Shown: in pieces, positions 1-8,863 of the stretch
Numbering within the stretch: the first letter of the stretch is position 1
Layout of the letters: each line of letters begins with the position of its first letter
NCBI GenBank assembly: GCA_031366005.1
Contig: JANLZB010000076.1
Coordinates: 1 to 64,000, forward strand
Reading direction: 5' to 3'
Source: JANLUX01 sp031366005
GTDB taxonomy: Bacteria > Bacteroidota > Bacteroidia > AKYH767-A > OLB10
Length of the DNA: 64,000 bases
Translations under genes and position numbers: made by a program
Notes under the pieces: generated by a model
Database searches by the model: none
Seen by the model: the letters and a program-made list of their open reading frames with translations, nothing else
Told to the model about the DNA's origin: nothing

Positions 1-168
1 CATTTTAGCTTTTAAAAAGCGCCACATACAGTGATTTATATAATGACTGAAATTAAATTATTTTCCATAATCATTAAATTAAATTTTTTCTTCTTGCACT
101 TAAGTGACTTTTGTTTTATGGAAAAAATATTTCGAACAGTCTTTATTAAAATACAAAACTAAAATCTT

Positions 169-873
169 ATGAAAAAGACAATTTCAAACTTGATTATGTT
201 GATTCTTCTCAGCAGTTTAACCTCCAATGCCACAGTTTCAATTTCTGATGGGGAAATTCATGGTAGAATTAAAAGTAAGGAAAAAGCGGAACCATTGGAA
301 TTTGTAAGTGTGGTTGCAATGATCAATGATAAAGTAATAGCATCAACCAATACTGACCAAAATGGATATTACTCCTTGAAACCATTGAAACCTGGAAATT
401 ATACAGTTAAAGCAGCTATGATGGGCTATCAGCTTTATCAGATTTATGATGTAAGTGTTAATGCTGAAAGAACAACTCTTTTAAATATTGATCTTTTGTC
501 TTCTGATCAGATTCTTACAACAACAGAAATTGAAACTTATGTTCATCCGTTAATTGATCCCATGCAAATTTCTAATGTTCAGTATATAGAAACAATAGAA
601 ATCAAAAACTCGCCTTATACAGATGTAAGGGATATAGTTGCAAACTCTGCTGGAGTAATTCAAACCGAAGAAGGTGGAGAATTAAATGTTCGCGGTTCGC
701 GAAGTGAGGCTACTCAATATGTAATTGATGGAGTAAAAGCAAATGGACCTTTCAGAATTCCTAAAAGTGCAATTAAGGAAATTGCAGTTTTAACCGGAGG
801 AATCCCCGCAATGTTTGGTGATGCAACAGGAGGAATAATTATTATTACTACTAAAGGATATATTGGCTGGTAA
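169..873 (+). CDS. Plug-only TonB-receptor-like protein (carboxypeptidase-regulatory + plug domains)
   Basis: The 234-aa product has a signal peptide (residues 1-22), a carboxypeptidase-regulatory-like beta-sandwich (about 28-110, with the NGYYSLKPLKPGNYTV core) and a TonB receptor plug (about 130-230, with LNVRGSRS, YVIDGVKANG and the terminal GDATGGIIIITTKG). It stops just where a normal receptor would enter its 22-strand barrel; full receptors are 700-1000 aa. By family knowledge the two domains occur at the N-terminus of SusC/TonB receptors in the outer membrane. The stop lies only 20 nt from the end of the convergent neighbour, so either the barrel was lost or this is one of the short plug-only proteins found in Bacteroidota. 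The domain call is firm; the function is unknown. Confidence 0.8.
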   Translation: MKKTISNLIMLILLSSLTSNATVSISDGEIHGRIKSKEKAEPLEFVSVVAMINDKVIASTNTDQNGYYSLKPLKPGNYTVKAAMMGYQLYQIYDVSVNAERTTLLNIDLLSSDQILTTTEIETYVHPLIDPMQISNVQYIETIEIKNSPYTDVRDIVANSAGVIQTEEGGELNVRGSRSEATQYVIDGVKANGPFRIPKSAIKEIAVLTGGIPAMFGDATGGIIIITTKGYIGW

Positions 874-893
874 AAAATTCTTAATAAATCATT

Positions 894-2330
894 TTAGTAT
901 GTATAACATTTGTCCGGTCCTCCGCGTGCCCTGCGATTTCCATTTCTTTGAGAGCATTCACCAAAGAACTGGTATTTTATTCCAACAAAAAAATCAAAAC
1001 CGTAAGCATTTGATATTCCTGTAAAAGGTCCGATCATATCCGTTCCGATCACAAGAATTCCATAGCGGATTGCTAATCCAATCCTGTTGCGATAATAATT
1101 ATAGAGTGAATAAGGAACTGCAATTTCAAATCTTCGTGTTTCATAACGTGCAGTAATACTAACCTGGTTAGCACGCTTAACAGCATAGTCTCCCAAAGGC
1201 AAACGTTGAATAACTGAGAGGTTAACATAAAATGTTGGAGTAACTGAATAATCAAATTGCAAACTTGCAGCAGCTGGTAAAGTCAATGAATATTGATCGG
1301 CTTTCTTCCCTCCATCAATGCTGTTTAGAAATTGTGTATTTAAAGTTGAATCAAGTGCTGCAATGCTGTTGAATTTCACTGTATCAATACCATACCAGTC
1401 ACTACCGACATTGGTAAAAATATATTTGGATGACTGCTTCTTAAATTTTATTTTACCAATATCAATCAATGAAAAACCAACACGGTAATCGTATTTTTTT
1501 TCTGATACATCTTTTGTACATGGCCTGTAAGCGTTTTCATTTCTGTTACGATAATATTGGATTCCTAAAGTTGTGCTGAAACCACTTCCTTTTTTTGCCA
1601 ATACATCACCAGCACCAGCACCTTTATCAGGAACGGCATGACCATATTCCACATTGGCAATATTAATTTGCCAGAGCGAATCACTTGGAACAATGTAATC
1701 AATATCATCAATCAGCATATAAAAACTATTCAGGCCATACAGATAATTTAAAGTGATTGCTCCTGTTATATATGCACTTTTATCATCATGTAAAACAGTT
1801 CCACCACTCAATCCTGCTTCATGCCAGTTAATAGCAACTGCTTTTGCGCCACTGCCAGTGAAGTGAATATTTTGTTGAGGAGTGTAATCAAAACCCTCTT
1901 TCATAAATTTTGCTAAGTGATAGGGTAAACCACGTGCGCTCAATGCCAGCCGTGTAGAAATATGGAACCCCACTGCAGTTCTATTTCCGGAATAAATAAA
2001 TCCAGGATATTTTATGAAGGTTGATGCGTATCCCTTTTTATCATTGGTAGTATATTTATCTGTAACAGCATCTTGTGCAACTGCTTCTCCTTTTATGCTT
2101 GTCTTAATTGCCTTGCTGTTTTTTTTAAGGTACATATAGTTATTCATCATAAAAGCATCCGCTGAGAGCAAATGCAATTCCCAGCGATAATGTGTACCAA
2201 CCATTATGGCAGGATTTAACTCCATTCCCATAGCGCCTGAATAGTTGCTGTTGCTGATTCCCCACATTTCCTGCGCATCACTGTTAATTGTGACAAAAAC
2301 AAAAACAAAAAAATGAAATAGCTTTTTCAA
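894..2330 (-). CDS. DUF5723-type outer-membrane protein
   Basis: The 478-aa protein starts from TTG (the N-terminus KKLFHFF leads into a signal peptide ending near SDAQ, residue 20). After the cleavage site the NSNYSGAMGMELNPA stretch is typical of the Bacteroidota DUF5723 family, followed by many alternating hydrophobic strands and a final aromatic strand (YGFDFFVGIKYQFF), as expected of an outer-membrane beta barrel. The C-terminal 20 residues are Arg/Gly/Cys-rich and may be disordered. The role of this family is not known; some members sit near gliding or T9SS genes. The gene is convergent with the plug-only protein. Confidence 0.75.
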   Translation of the reverse strand: MKKLFHFFVFVFVTINSDAQEMWGISNSNYSGAMGMELNPAIMVGTHYRWELHLLSADAFMMNNYMYLKKNSKAIKTSIKGEAVAQDAVTDKYTTNDKKGYASTFIKYPGFIYSGNRTAVGFHISTRLALSARGLPYHLAKFMKEGFDYTPQQNIHFTGSGAKAVAINWHEAGLSGGTVLHDDKSAYITGAITLNYLYGLNSFYMLIDDIDYIVPSDSLWQINIANVEYGHAVPDKGAGAGDVLAKKGSGFSTTLGIQYYRNRNENAYRPCTKDVSEKKYDYRVGFSLIDIGKIKFKKQSSKYIFTNVGSDWYGIDTVKFNSIAALDSTLNTQFLNSIDGGKKADQYSLTLPAAASLQFDYSVTPTFYVNLSVIQRLPLGDYAVKRANQVSITARYETRRFEIAVPYSLYNYYRNRIGLAIRYGILVIGTDMIGPFTGISNAYGFDFFVGIKYQFFGECSQRNGNRRARGGPDKCYTY

Positions 2331-2469
2331 TAAACTTTCTTTAACAAGTTCAATGCCTATTTAACGATGAAAGTAAGGAAAAGTTTTAGGACATTTTTAT
2401 ATCAAATTAAACAATATTGTCACTGAAAAGTAAAAGACATATTGATTTAAAAAAAGTGTAGAATTAAAT

Positions 2470-2604
2470 TTATTTTGCTGATGTGGGCTCACATTTCTCA
2501 CAACCCGCCTCTCCTTTTTTATGACTGAAATTATCATAAACCTTCTTACCTATAAAAGCTGCGGCTGCAATCACTAAAACCCAAATTAGAATCTCCTGTA
2601 TCAT
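2470..2604 (-). CDS. Small FeoB-associated-like Cys-containing membrane peptide
   Basis: This 44-aa reading frame starts at an ATG and encodes one N-terminal transmembrane helix (about residues 4-20), a basic juxtamembrane stretch (KKVYDNFSHKK) and a CEKC motif near the C-terminus. That layout, membrane helix then a short Cys pair, matches the FeoB-associated Cys-rich membrane protein family, usually found beside the ferrous-iron transporter FeoB. No feoAB is in the window, so the assignment rests on architecture only. Confidence 0.55.
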   Translation of the reverse strand: MIQEILIWVLVIAAAAFIGKKVYDNFSHKKGEAGCEKCEPTSAK

Positions 2605-2678
2605 ATCACAAAATTACATATAAGTCATCTTTATTCTTTCAATCTGTTCTCATCTGTAAATCTGCGTTTAAATTTCGA

Positions 2679-2686
2679 TAATTTTG
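2679..2686 (+). promoter_or_regulatory. Promoter -7 element upstream of the E1 alpha/beta gene
   Basis: TAATTTTG fits the Bacteroidota -7 consensus TANNTTTG exactly and lies 17 nt before the ATG, which implies a very short leader. No clear -33 TTTG is seen at the usual 19-nt spacing. Confidence 0.5.
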
Positions 2687-2703
2687 GCAATCCTTTTACA
2701 AAT

Positions 2704-4704
2704 ATGATTCAGACAATCCCATCAATTCAATATCATCGCGATAATCTTTCCAACGAAACATTAATTGACCTTTATAAATCACTGCTAAAACCACGGATGA
2801 TTGAGGAGAAAATGTTAGTTCTTCTCCGGCAGGGAAAAATTGCAAAATGGTTTTCGGGAATAGGTCAGGAAGCAATTTCAGTGGGTTTAACTATGGCATT
2901 AAATCCTGAAGAGTATATTCTGCCAATGCATCGTAACCTTGGTGTGTTCACGACACGAGGTATTCCATTAAATCGTTTGTTCTCTCAGTTTCAAGGGAAG
3001 TCCAGTGGATTTACCAAGGGTAGAGATCGCTCTTTTCACATGGGTTCGCAAGAGTATAAAATCATTGGTATGATTTCACATCTAGGTCCACAGATGGGAA
3101 TTGCAGATGGAATTGCATTGGGAAATTTGCTGAAAAAAAATCCGCACGTAACAGCAGTATTCACAGGTGATGGTGGAACGAGTGAAGGAGATTTTCATGA
3201 GTCAATTAACGTGGCTGCCGTGTGGGATTTGCCTGTAATATTTGTGATTGAGAACAATGGTTACGGTTTATCCACTCCGAGCAGTGAGCAATTCCGTTGC
3301 AAGCAATTTATCGATAAAGCAATTGGTTATGGTATTGAGGGTGTGCAGGTGGATGGGAATAATATTTTAGAAGTTTATCAGACAGTTGACCGGCTTGCTA
3401 AATCCATCCGCGAAAAGCCCAGACCAGTTTTGCTGGAGTGTATGACTTTCCGTATGCGTGGTCACGAAGAAGCATCGGGAACTAAATATGTGCCGCAGGA
3501 ATTATTTGATGAATGGGGAAAGAAAGATCCTATCCGCAACTATGAAGATTTTTTATTGATGGAAGGAATAATCAATGAAGATTTTGTAAACATGATGCGC
3601 GCTGAAATCAAGCAGGAGATTGAACGTGGATTAGAAATAACATTTGCTGAAAAAGAAGTTGTTCCGGACACACTCACAGAGTTGAATGACCTGTATGCAC
3701 CTGTTACTGCTTCTCGAATAAAAATAAATTCGGAGAAAAAAACAGATAAACGATATCTTGATGCAATTACTGATGCCATGCGCCAGGCTATGCAACGCCA
3801 TCCTAATTTAATTATCATGGGACAAGATGTAGCTGAGTATGGCGGAGTATTTAAGGCAACTGCGGGTTTTGTAGAGGAGTTCGGAAAAATGCGTGTCCGC
3901 AATACGCCAATCTGTGAGTCAGCAATTGTTGGTGCGGGACAAGGCTTATCCATTAACGGCTGCAAAGCAATTGTAGAAATGCAGTTTGCTGATTTTGTTA
4001 CTTGTGGTTTCAACCAGATCATTAATAACCTTGCAAAAACACATTATCGTTGGGAACAAAATGTGGATGTTGTTGTACGCATGCCAACCGGTGCAGGGGT
4101 TGGAGCAGGTCCTTTTCATTCGCAATCAAATGAAGCATGGTTCTTTCATACACCGGGTTTGAAAATTGTTTATCCTGCATTTCCATCCGATGCAAAAGGA
4201 TTGTTAGCCGCTGCTATTGAAGATCCGAATCCAGTAATGTTTTTTGAACATAAAGCATTATACCGAAGTATTCATGAAGAGGTTTATGATGATTATTACA
4301 CTACAGAGATCGGTAAAGCACGTTTAGTTCGCGAAGGAGATGATGTGAGTATTATCACCTATGGTTTTGGAGTACATTGGGCAATGGAAGCATTAGATGC
4401 AAATAAACACATCAGCGCTGATTTAGTTGATTTGCGAACGTTGTTGCCCTGGGATAAAGAAACTGTTTTAAATTCTGTAAAGAAAACCGGTAAGGTGATT
4501 GTTTTGCACGAAGACACTTTAACAGGTGGAATAGGAGGAGAGATAGCTGCAACAATTGCAGAAGAGTGTTTTGGAAATTTAGATGCACCTCCTGTGCGCA
4601 TTGCAAGTTTGGATACACCTGTGCCAATGTCGCTTGCGTTGGAAAATAATTTTTTGCCAAAAGAAAGATTTAAAGAAGCGTTGGAGAAGTTGGTAGCATA
4701 CTGA
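2704..4704 (+). CDS. 2-oxoacid dehydrogenase E1 component, fused alpha and beta subunits
   Basis: The 666-aa protein joins an E1-alpha module (about residues 10-330) to an E1-beta/transketolase-like module (about 345-666). The alpha part carries the thiamine-diphosphate motif, GDGGTSEGDF at about residue 155 followed some 25 residues later by IENN. The beta part has GQDVAEYGGVFKATAGF, RMPTGAGVGAGPFHSQS and a C-terminal transketolase domain. The family performs the decarboxylating step of pyruvate or branched-chain 2-oxoacid dehydrogenase complexes, giving acyl groups to lipoyl-E2. Fused E1 proteins are common in Bacteroidota and are usually assigned to branched-chain 2-oxoacids; the substrate cannot be told from the sequence. 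No E2 or E3 gene is adjacent. Confidence 0.88.
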   Translation: MIQTIPSIQYHRDNLSNETLIDLYKSLLKPRMIEEKMLVLLRQGKIAKWFSGIGQEAISVGLTMALNPEEYILPMHRNLGVFTTRGIPLNRLFSQFQGKSSGFTKGRDRSFHMGSQEYKIIGMISHLGPQMGIADGIALGNLLKKNPHVTAVFTGDGGTSEGDFHESINVAAVWDLPVIFVIENNGYGLSTPSSEQFRCKQFIDKAIGYGIEGVQVDGNNILEVYQTVDRLAKSIREKPRPVLLECMTFRMRGHEEASGTKYVPQELFDEWGKKDPIRNYEDFLLMEGIINEDFVNMMRAEIKQEIERGLEITFAEKEVVPDTLTELNDLYAPVTASRIKINSEKKTDKRYLDAITDAMRQAMQRHPNLIIMGQDVAEYGGVFKATAGFVEEFGKMRVRNTPICESAIVGAGQGLSINGCKAIVEMQFADFVTCGFNQIINNLAKTHYRWEQNVDVVVRMPTGAGVGAGPFHSQSNEAWFFHTPGLKIVYPAFPSDAKGLLAAAIEDPNPVMFFEHKALYRSIHEEVYDDYYTTEIGKARLVREGDDVSIITYGFGVHWAMEALDANKHISADLVDLRTLLPWDKETVLNSVKKTGKVIVLHEDTLTGGIGGEIAATIAEECFGNLDAPPVRIASLDTPVPMSLALENNFLPKERFKEALEKLVAY

Positions 4705-4735
4705 TAAATATTTAGTCAAATGAAATTACTGAGCT

Positions 4736-5194
4736 ATGAACTATTCAAGATATGAGTATGAAACTGAAGAGGAATTGTTTTTTTATGAATTTACAAGCGA
4801 AGGACCAAAAGGCAACATCAAGAAATTAGTTGAATATTCTAAGACAAGTGTCGAGAATGTTTACAATCTGGCATTTGGAGATTATGATGAGGAGAAAGGT
4901 GGAATTGATGATAAATCAATAACGAATAATGGAGATAGCCAAAAAGTTTTAGCCACAGTTGCATCAACAGTTTATGCTTTTACAGGAAAATATCCTGATG
5001 CATATATTTATGCAGCAGGTAGCACAAATGTCAGGATAAGACTATACAGAATGGGACTTACAAATAATCTGACAGAAATTTCAGAAGATTTTTTTGTTTT
5101 TGGACTTAAAGATGAAAAATGGGAAATGTTTATAGTTGGAGAAGATTACGATGCATTTTTGGTGACAAGAAAAAACCGTAAATTTGAATTATGA
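4736..5194 (+). CDS. DUF6934 family protein
   Basis: The 152-aa protein matches the DUF6934 pattern: a YEYE-x-F start, FTSEGPKGNIKKLVEYS, YNLAFGDYD, then VLATVASTVYAFTGKYPDA and a GSTNVRIRLYRMGL core. There is no signal peptide. The stop codon overlaps the ATG of a 51-aa downstream frame (ATGA), so the two are probably translated together. The function of the family is unknown; its size, coupling to a small basic partner and scattered occurrence resemble toxin-antitoxin or mobile accessory pairs, which is inference only. Confidence 0.75.
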   Translation: MNYSRYEYETEEELFFYEFTSEGPKGNIKKLVEYSKTSVENVYNLAFGDYDEEKGGIDDKSITNNGDSQKVLATVASTVYAFTGKYPDAYIYAAGSTNVRIRLYRMGLTNNLTEISEDFFVFGLKDEKWEMFIVGEDYDAFLVTRKNRKFEL

Positions 5195-5346
5195 AGATAG
5201 AGCAATTAAATAACGCTAAAATTCCAATTGTTAGAATAAATAAACGTTTGGAACAGTTTAAGGGTAAAGTTTTGTTTAAGGAAAAACTTGAGCAAGCAAA
5301 TAAAACATTAGCAAAAGTTGGTCTTCCTGATTTGCCAAAGAAATAA
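5191..5346 (+). CDS. Small basic partner of the DUF6934 protein
   Basis: This 51-aa frame begins within the stop codon of the DUF6934 gene (ATGA overlap). The product is Lys-rich, helical by composition (KRLEQFKGKVLFKEKLEQANKTLAKVG) and ends LPDLPKK. The overlap supports a real coupled gene. Similar small proteins accompanying DUF6934 are my recollection and were not verified. No function is assigned. Confidence 0.6.
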   Translation: MKIEQLNNAKIPIVRINKRLEQFKGKVLFKEKLEQANKTLAKVGLPDLPKK

Positions 5347-5471
5347 TTGATCGATGTTTTGTTTTTTTGAAAAAAGCATCCTGAAAATACATTTGGGAGT
5401 TTAAATGACTAATAATCCTATTTGAAAATAATATTAATATCAAACAGAATTTATCTTAATTCGCATATCAA

Positions 5472-7709
5472 CTATTTACTAACCGAAGGCAAAAGAGTTT
5501 TTAATTTCTCCAGTGATGCTTTGTTATCAGGGCTTTCAACGGCATCTTTAAGATAATTTTTTTCCTTCTCAGTAAGATGCCAGCTTAATGACACTTTACT
5601 TTGAGATTCAGGAACCTGGAATAAAACAAAATCCAATGGTCCATCAAACCAGGCACGTGTATATTGCAGATAACGATCCAGCGTATAGTCCTGCATGATC
5701 AGGAAATTTCCACTTAGATTTCGCATTGGAGCAGTCAGTTTTTCCATTACAGTTTTAACACTGTTGTTTTCCACTTTAGGTTTTTTATACGTATCACGAA
5801 TCTGTATCATTACCACACCTGAAGTGTTCTCTTTTATCCAGTCTTTAAAAGTGAAAAGAAACTGAAGTGAATTCATAATACCGTAATTGTCGCGTAAGCC
5901 TGCATCCATTACTTCTATTGCCGGATCACTTGGTAAAGAAGCAGCAGGCAATACATAAGGGAATGTAGAATTGGTTCTTAATGCACTTGTTAATTTCATA
6001 TTGTATGCATCCTGTTTTGCAAAAAAACGTGTCAACTCCACACCATTCGCCACTTCATTATAAGGTGATTTATTAAGATCAGGCTGTTGAAGAAGATAAC
6101 TTACAGGTTGAGAAGAAATGTATAAAGGCCTTCCGTCATTGATGATGGTCGGACTGATAATTAGCTGCGGAATTTCGGCATTTTGCTCTGGTAAAATATA
6201 ATCCTGCAAACGTTTATCCAAAACGTGTCCGGTGTTTTCATTTAACTGCTCTTCCCACGCATAGCTGCGATCCATCACATAAGAATATTTTCCATCCTTA
6301 AACTTCTGCATGTTCATGAAAATATCTGCAACAGTTGTGCTGAATACGATTGAATTCAACATATCTTTTCCGATACTTTTAAGGTAATAATTATTACCGC
6401 CATTATTTGCTTTCATCAGACTGTTATGATGACTAAGAAATAATTCACGATAATAGCTGGCGCTGATCATTCCACCTGATGAACCGCAAATCAGTTTGCT
6501 GTAATTCATCAGGTCACCCTTTAATGTGCTGTCAATTATCTGCATTGTGCGAAAAGTAAAAACGCACGAACGCAATCCGCCACCACTTATATTTAGCAAA
6601 ATCATTTTTGGTTTTTCAATACCGCGTTGCTGCCATTTGCTCTTCCAGGTTTCAAGAATTTGTTGTGTATGTTTCTTATCGTAATCTAAAATGCTGTCAG
6701 TCACTTGTGCTTCCAGCGCTTCACGGGTGTATGCGGCTTTTTCTCCTTTATAATTTAAACCATAGCACTGATTGCGTGGATTAAATAATTCAAATTGAGA
6801 AATAAAATTGAGTAGTACAAATAGCAATACAATTGCAGTGTTGGCCCATGCACGCATCCAGAAACGAAAAACACCACTCAGCATAATGATCATTGTAAAA
6901 AGCAAAAGAATGCTGCCACCAGCAGGAATCCTGAAGAAAGAATATTGACGGAACAAACCAAGAATAATAAAAGTGACAAATACTACTATTTCAACGACAG
7001 CTGCATTAATATGATTTTGTTTGAATACAGATTCAAGCATTTCAGTTTTATAATGACGTGTGTCGCGAACAAGTTTTGCCTTCAAAGGAAAAACTAAGTA
7101 TGTATCAACTCGCCAGAATTTGCGATTGTAATTGTTTTTATAATCTTCAATCTCAGAGGTTGTATCAAAATCTCCCTGCTTTACTCCAAATAATTTGTAA
7201 ACATCTTTGTTGGTAACCATAAAATAACGCAAGGTGGTAAGGATCACCAGCAACATTCCGCAAAACATATAAAAAAGATTTAATGTGATTTCAGCAATAC
7301 TTTTTAGCTGGCTGTTGTGCTGAAAGTCATAAATTTTATATACGTACAACACAACAAATGCAAGCGGAATCACAAAATTGTTATGCGCATATTTTAAAAA
7401 TGTTCTTGATAAAGTAGCGAGAAATGGAAACCGAAAACTATTCAGCATAAAGCTGGAAATATTAAACGCCATAATGAAAGCACCCAGACATAAACCAATA
7501 ATAAAAAATGATCTTCCGTTCACTAAACCCATATACTCAGGGTCAAGAAATAAAAATGGAATTCCGAATTTTAATGCAATTGACTCCGTAATAAAACCAA
7601 ATAACAAGAGCCAATACAACATCATGATCTGATTTTTTTTCAGATGCATGATCACCAGTTGTATGGGGAACGAGTAAAAAAAACGCAAGAAATATTGACG
7701 GTAATTCAT
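5472..7709 (-). CDS. Membrane-anchored patatin-like phospholipase
   Basis: The 745-aa protein has about seven or eight hydrophobic segments in residues 1-310, then a soluble patatin-type domain. The domain shows the oxyanion glycine loop (SGGGLRS, near 375), the nucleophile elbow GSSGG (near 408, G-x-S-x-G) and a candidate catalytic Asp in MDAGLRDNYG (near 600), where the usual DG[GA] reads DAG. Family members are lipid acyl hydrolases acting on phospholipids or acylglycerols. The multi-pass N-terminus should hold the hydrolase at the inner membrane. It appears to be a single-gene unit. The substrate is unknown. Confidence 0.8.
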   Translation of the reverse strand: MNYRQYFLRFFYSFPIQLVIMHLKKNQIMMLYWLLLFGFITESIALKFGIPFLFLDPEYMGLVNGRSFFIIGLCLGAFIMAFNISSFMLNSFRFPFLATLSRTFLKYAHNNFVIPLAFVVLYVYKIYDFQHNSQLKSIAEITLNLFYMFCGMLLVILTTLRYFMVTNKDVYKLFGVKQGDFDTTSEIEDYKNNYNRKFWRVDTYLVFPLKAKLVRDTRHYKTEMLESVFKQNHINAAVVEIVVFVTFIILGLFRQYSFFRIPAGGSILLLFTMIIMLSGVFRFWMRAWANTAIVLLFVLLNFISQFELFNPRNQCYGLNYKGEKAAYTREALEAQVTDSILDYDKKHTQQILETWKSKWQQRGIEKPKMILLNISGGGLRSCVFTFRTMQIIDSTLKGDLMNYSKLICGSSGGMISASYYRELFLSHHNSLMKANNGGNNYYLKSIGKDMLNSIVFSTTVADIFMNMQKFKDGKYSYVMDRSYAWEEQLNENTGHVLDKRLQDYILPEQNAEIPQLIISPTIINDGRPLYISSQPVSYLLQQPDLNKSPYNEVANGVELTRFFAKQDAYNMKLTSALRTNSTFPYVLPAASLPSDPAIEVMDAGLRDNYGIMNSLQFLFTFKDWIKENTSGVVMIQIRDTYKKPKVENNSVKTVMEKLTAPMRNLSGNFLIMQDYTLDRYLQYTRAWFDGPLDFVLFQVPESQSKVSLSWHLTEKEKNYLKDAVESPDNKASLEKLKTLLPSVSK

Positions 7710-7772
7710 TCGTGCTTTAAGGGTCTCATTATAATACGAATGAAAATTAAAAAAGTTGTTTAAGATTTATTT

Positions 7773-8837
7773 TCACTCTTTAATTGTATGATTTTTTGCA
7801 AGTTTAATCGCCATGTGTAACTTTCTTGCAAGTAATTTCTTTGAAGGGAGTTGAGTCATGTATTCTGCAACACGAATATTCCCTTTGTTCAGCTCAAGCA
7901 ACTCAATTTGTTCATGCTGTTTTTCTGAACAAAGAATTAAACCAATCGGAGTTTCTTCGTTAGGTTTCCTTTCATATTTATCAAGCCATTTAAGATAAAG
8001 CTCCATTTGGCCTTTGTAAGATGCTTTAAATTTTCCAAGCTTTAAATCAATAGCAACCAACTTTGTTAATTTGCGATGATAAAAAAGTAAATCAATACTG
8101 TGGTCTTTATTATCAATCATTATTCTTTTTTGCCGTGCAATAAAAGCAAAATCAGTTCCTAGTTCTATGATAAAACGTTGTATCTCTTTTAGGATAGCCG
8201 TTTCAAAATCGGCTTCGCTATAAGTATCTTCCAATCCTAAGAAATTTAAAATATACGGATCACGAAAAACCAGGTCAGGTGTTGCTAATCCATCTGTCTT
8301 TAAAGTTTGCAATTCTTGTTTAATCAATTTACCGGGTTTTCTTGACAGCGCTGTTCGTTCATAAAGCATACTGTCTATACGTTCTCTTAACTGACGAACA
8401 CTCCAATGCTCATGTCTGCATAATGCGATATAAAAATCTCTTTGCAGTTTATCTTTCAGGTAAATAATTTCTTTAAAATGAGACCAGCTCAATTCTCCCG
8501 ACAGTGTAGAGAGAATTCGTTTATCACGAAAAGTCTCTACAGTGTAGAGACAATTCCAAAGTTGTGATTTGCTCCAGCCTTTTCCATAGAGCGCAGTCAG
8601 TTGGATAGAAAGTATTTCAATGATTTGCTCTCCATACTCTGCACGTTTTGATTGAAGAATATGATGACGAATTAAATTTCCAATTTGCCAATACATCAGC
8701 GTGAGTTGTTGATTAATTACACGTGCAACATTCTCTTTACTTTTCTCAACAACCTCACAAATATTTTTGATTAGTTGATTTGGCTTTTGTTTAACAACAG
8801 CCATTTTCTTTTTCACAATTACTTTTTTGGTTCGCAT
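7773..8837 (-). CDS. YhcG-type protein: DUF1016 N-terminal domain + PD-(D/E)XK nuclease
   Basis: The 354-aa protein has the two-part YhcG architecture. The DUF1016 N-terminal domain (about 20-150) includes LTLMYWQIGNLIRHHI, YGKGWSKSQLWNC and LSWSHFKEI. The C-terminal PD-(D/E)XK nuclease-like domain (about 180-345) has the candidate active site DHSIDLLFYHR followed by VAIDLKLGKF. The first ten residues are Lys-rich. Such proteins are widespread accessory genes, often near restriction or defence loci, with poorly known function. Here it lies 26 nt after ftcD on the same strand, at the tail of the hut operon. Confidence 0.85.
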   Translation of the reverse strand: MRTKKVIVKKKMAVVKQKPNQLIKNICEVVEKSKENVARVINQQLTLMYWQIGNLIRHHILQSKRAEYGEQIIEILSIQLTALYGKGWSKSQLWNCLYTVETFRDKRILSTLSGELSWSHFKEIIYLKDKLQRDFYIALCRHEHWSVRQLRERIDSMLYERTALSRKPGKLIKQELQTLKTDGLATPDLVFRDPYILNFLGLEDTYSEADFETAILKEIQRFIIELGTDFAFIARQKRIMIDNKDHSIDLLFYHRKLTKLVAIDLKLGKFKASYKGQMELYLKWLDKYERKPNEETPIGLILCSEKQHEQIELLELNKGNIRVAEYMTQLPSKKLLARKLHMAIKLAKNHTIKE

Positions 8838-8863
8838 GTATTGTACATGATGGGTTAAGTTTT

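Noticed and set aside
1..168. Possible partial gene at the left edge
   Set aside because: The segment is AT-rich with stops in all frames and no conserved words; treated as a leader region.
3540..4022. A 160-codon antisense ORF within the E1 gene
   Set aside because: Shadow of a strongly conserved gene; no start context and no recognisable sequence.
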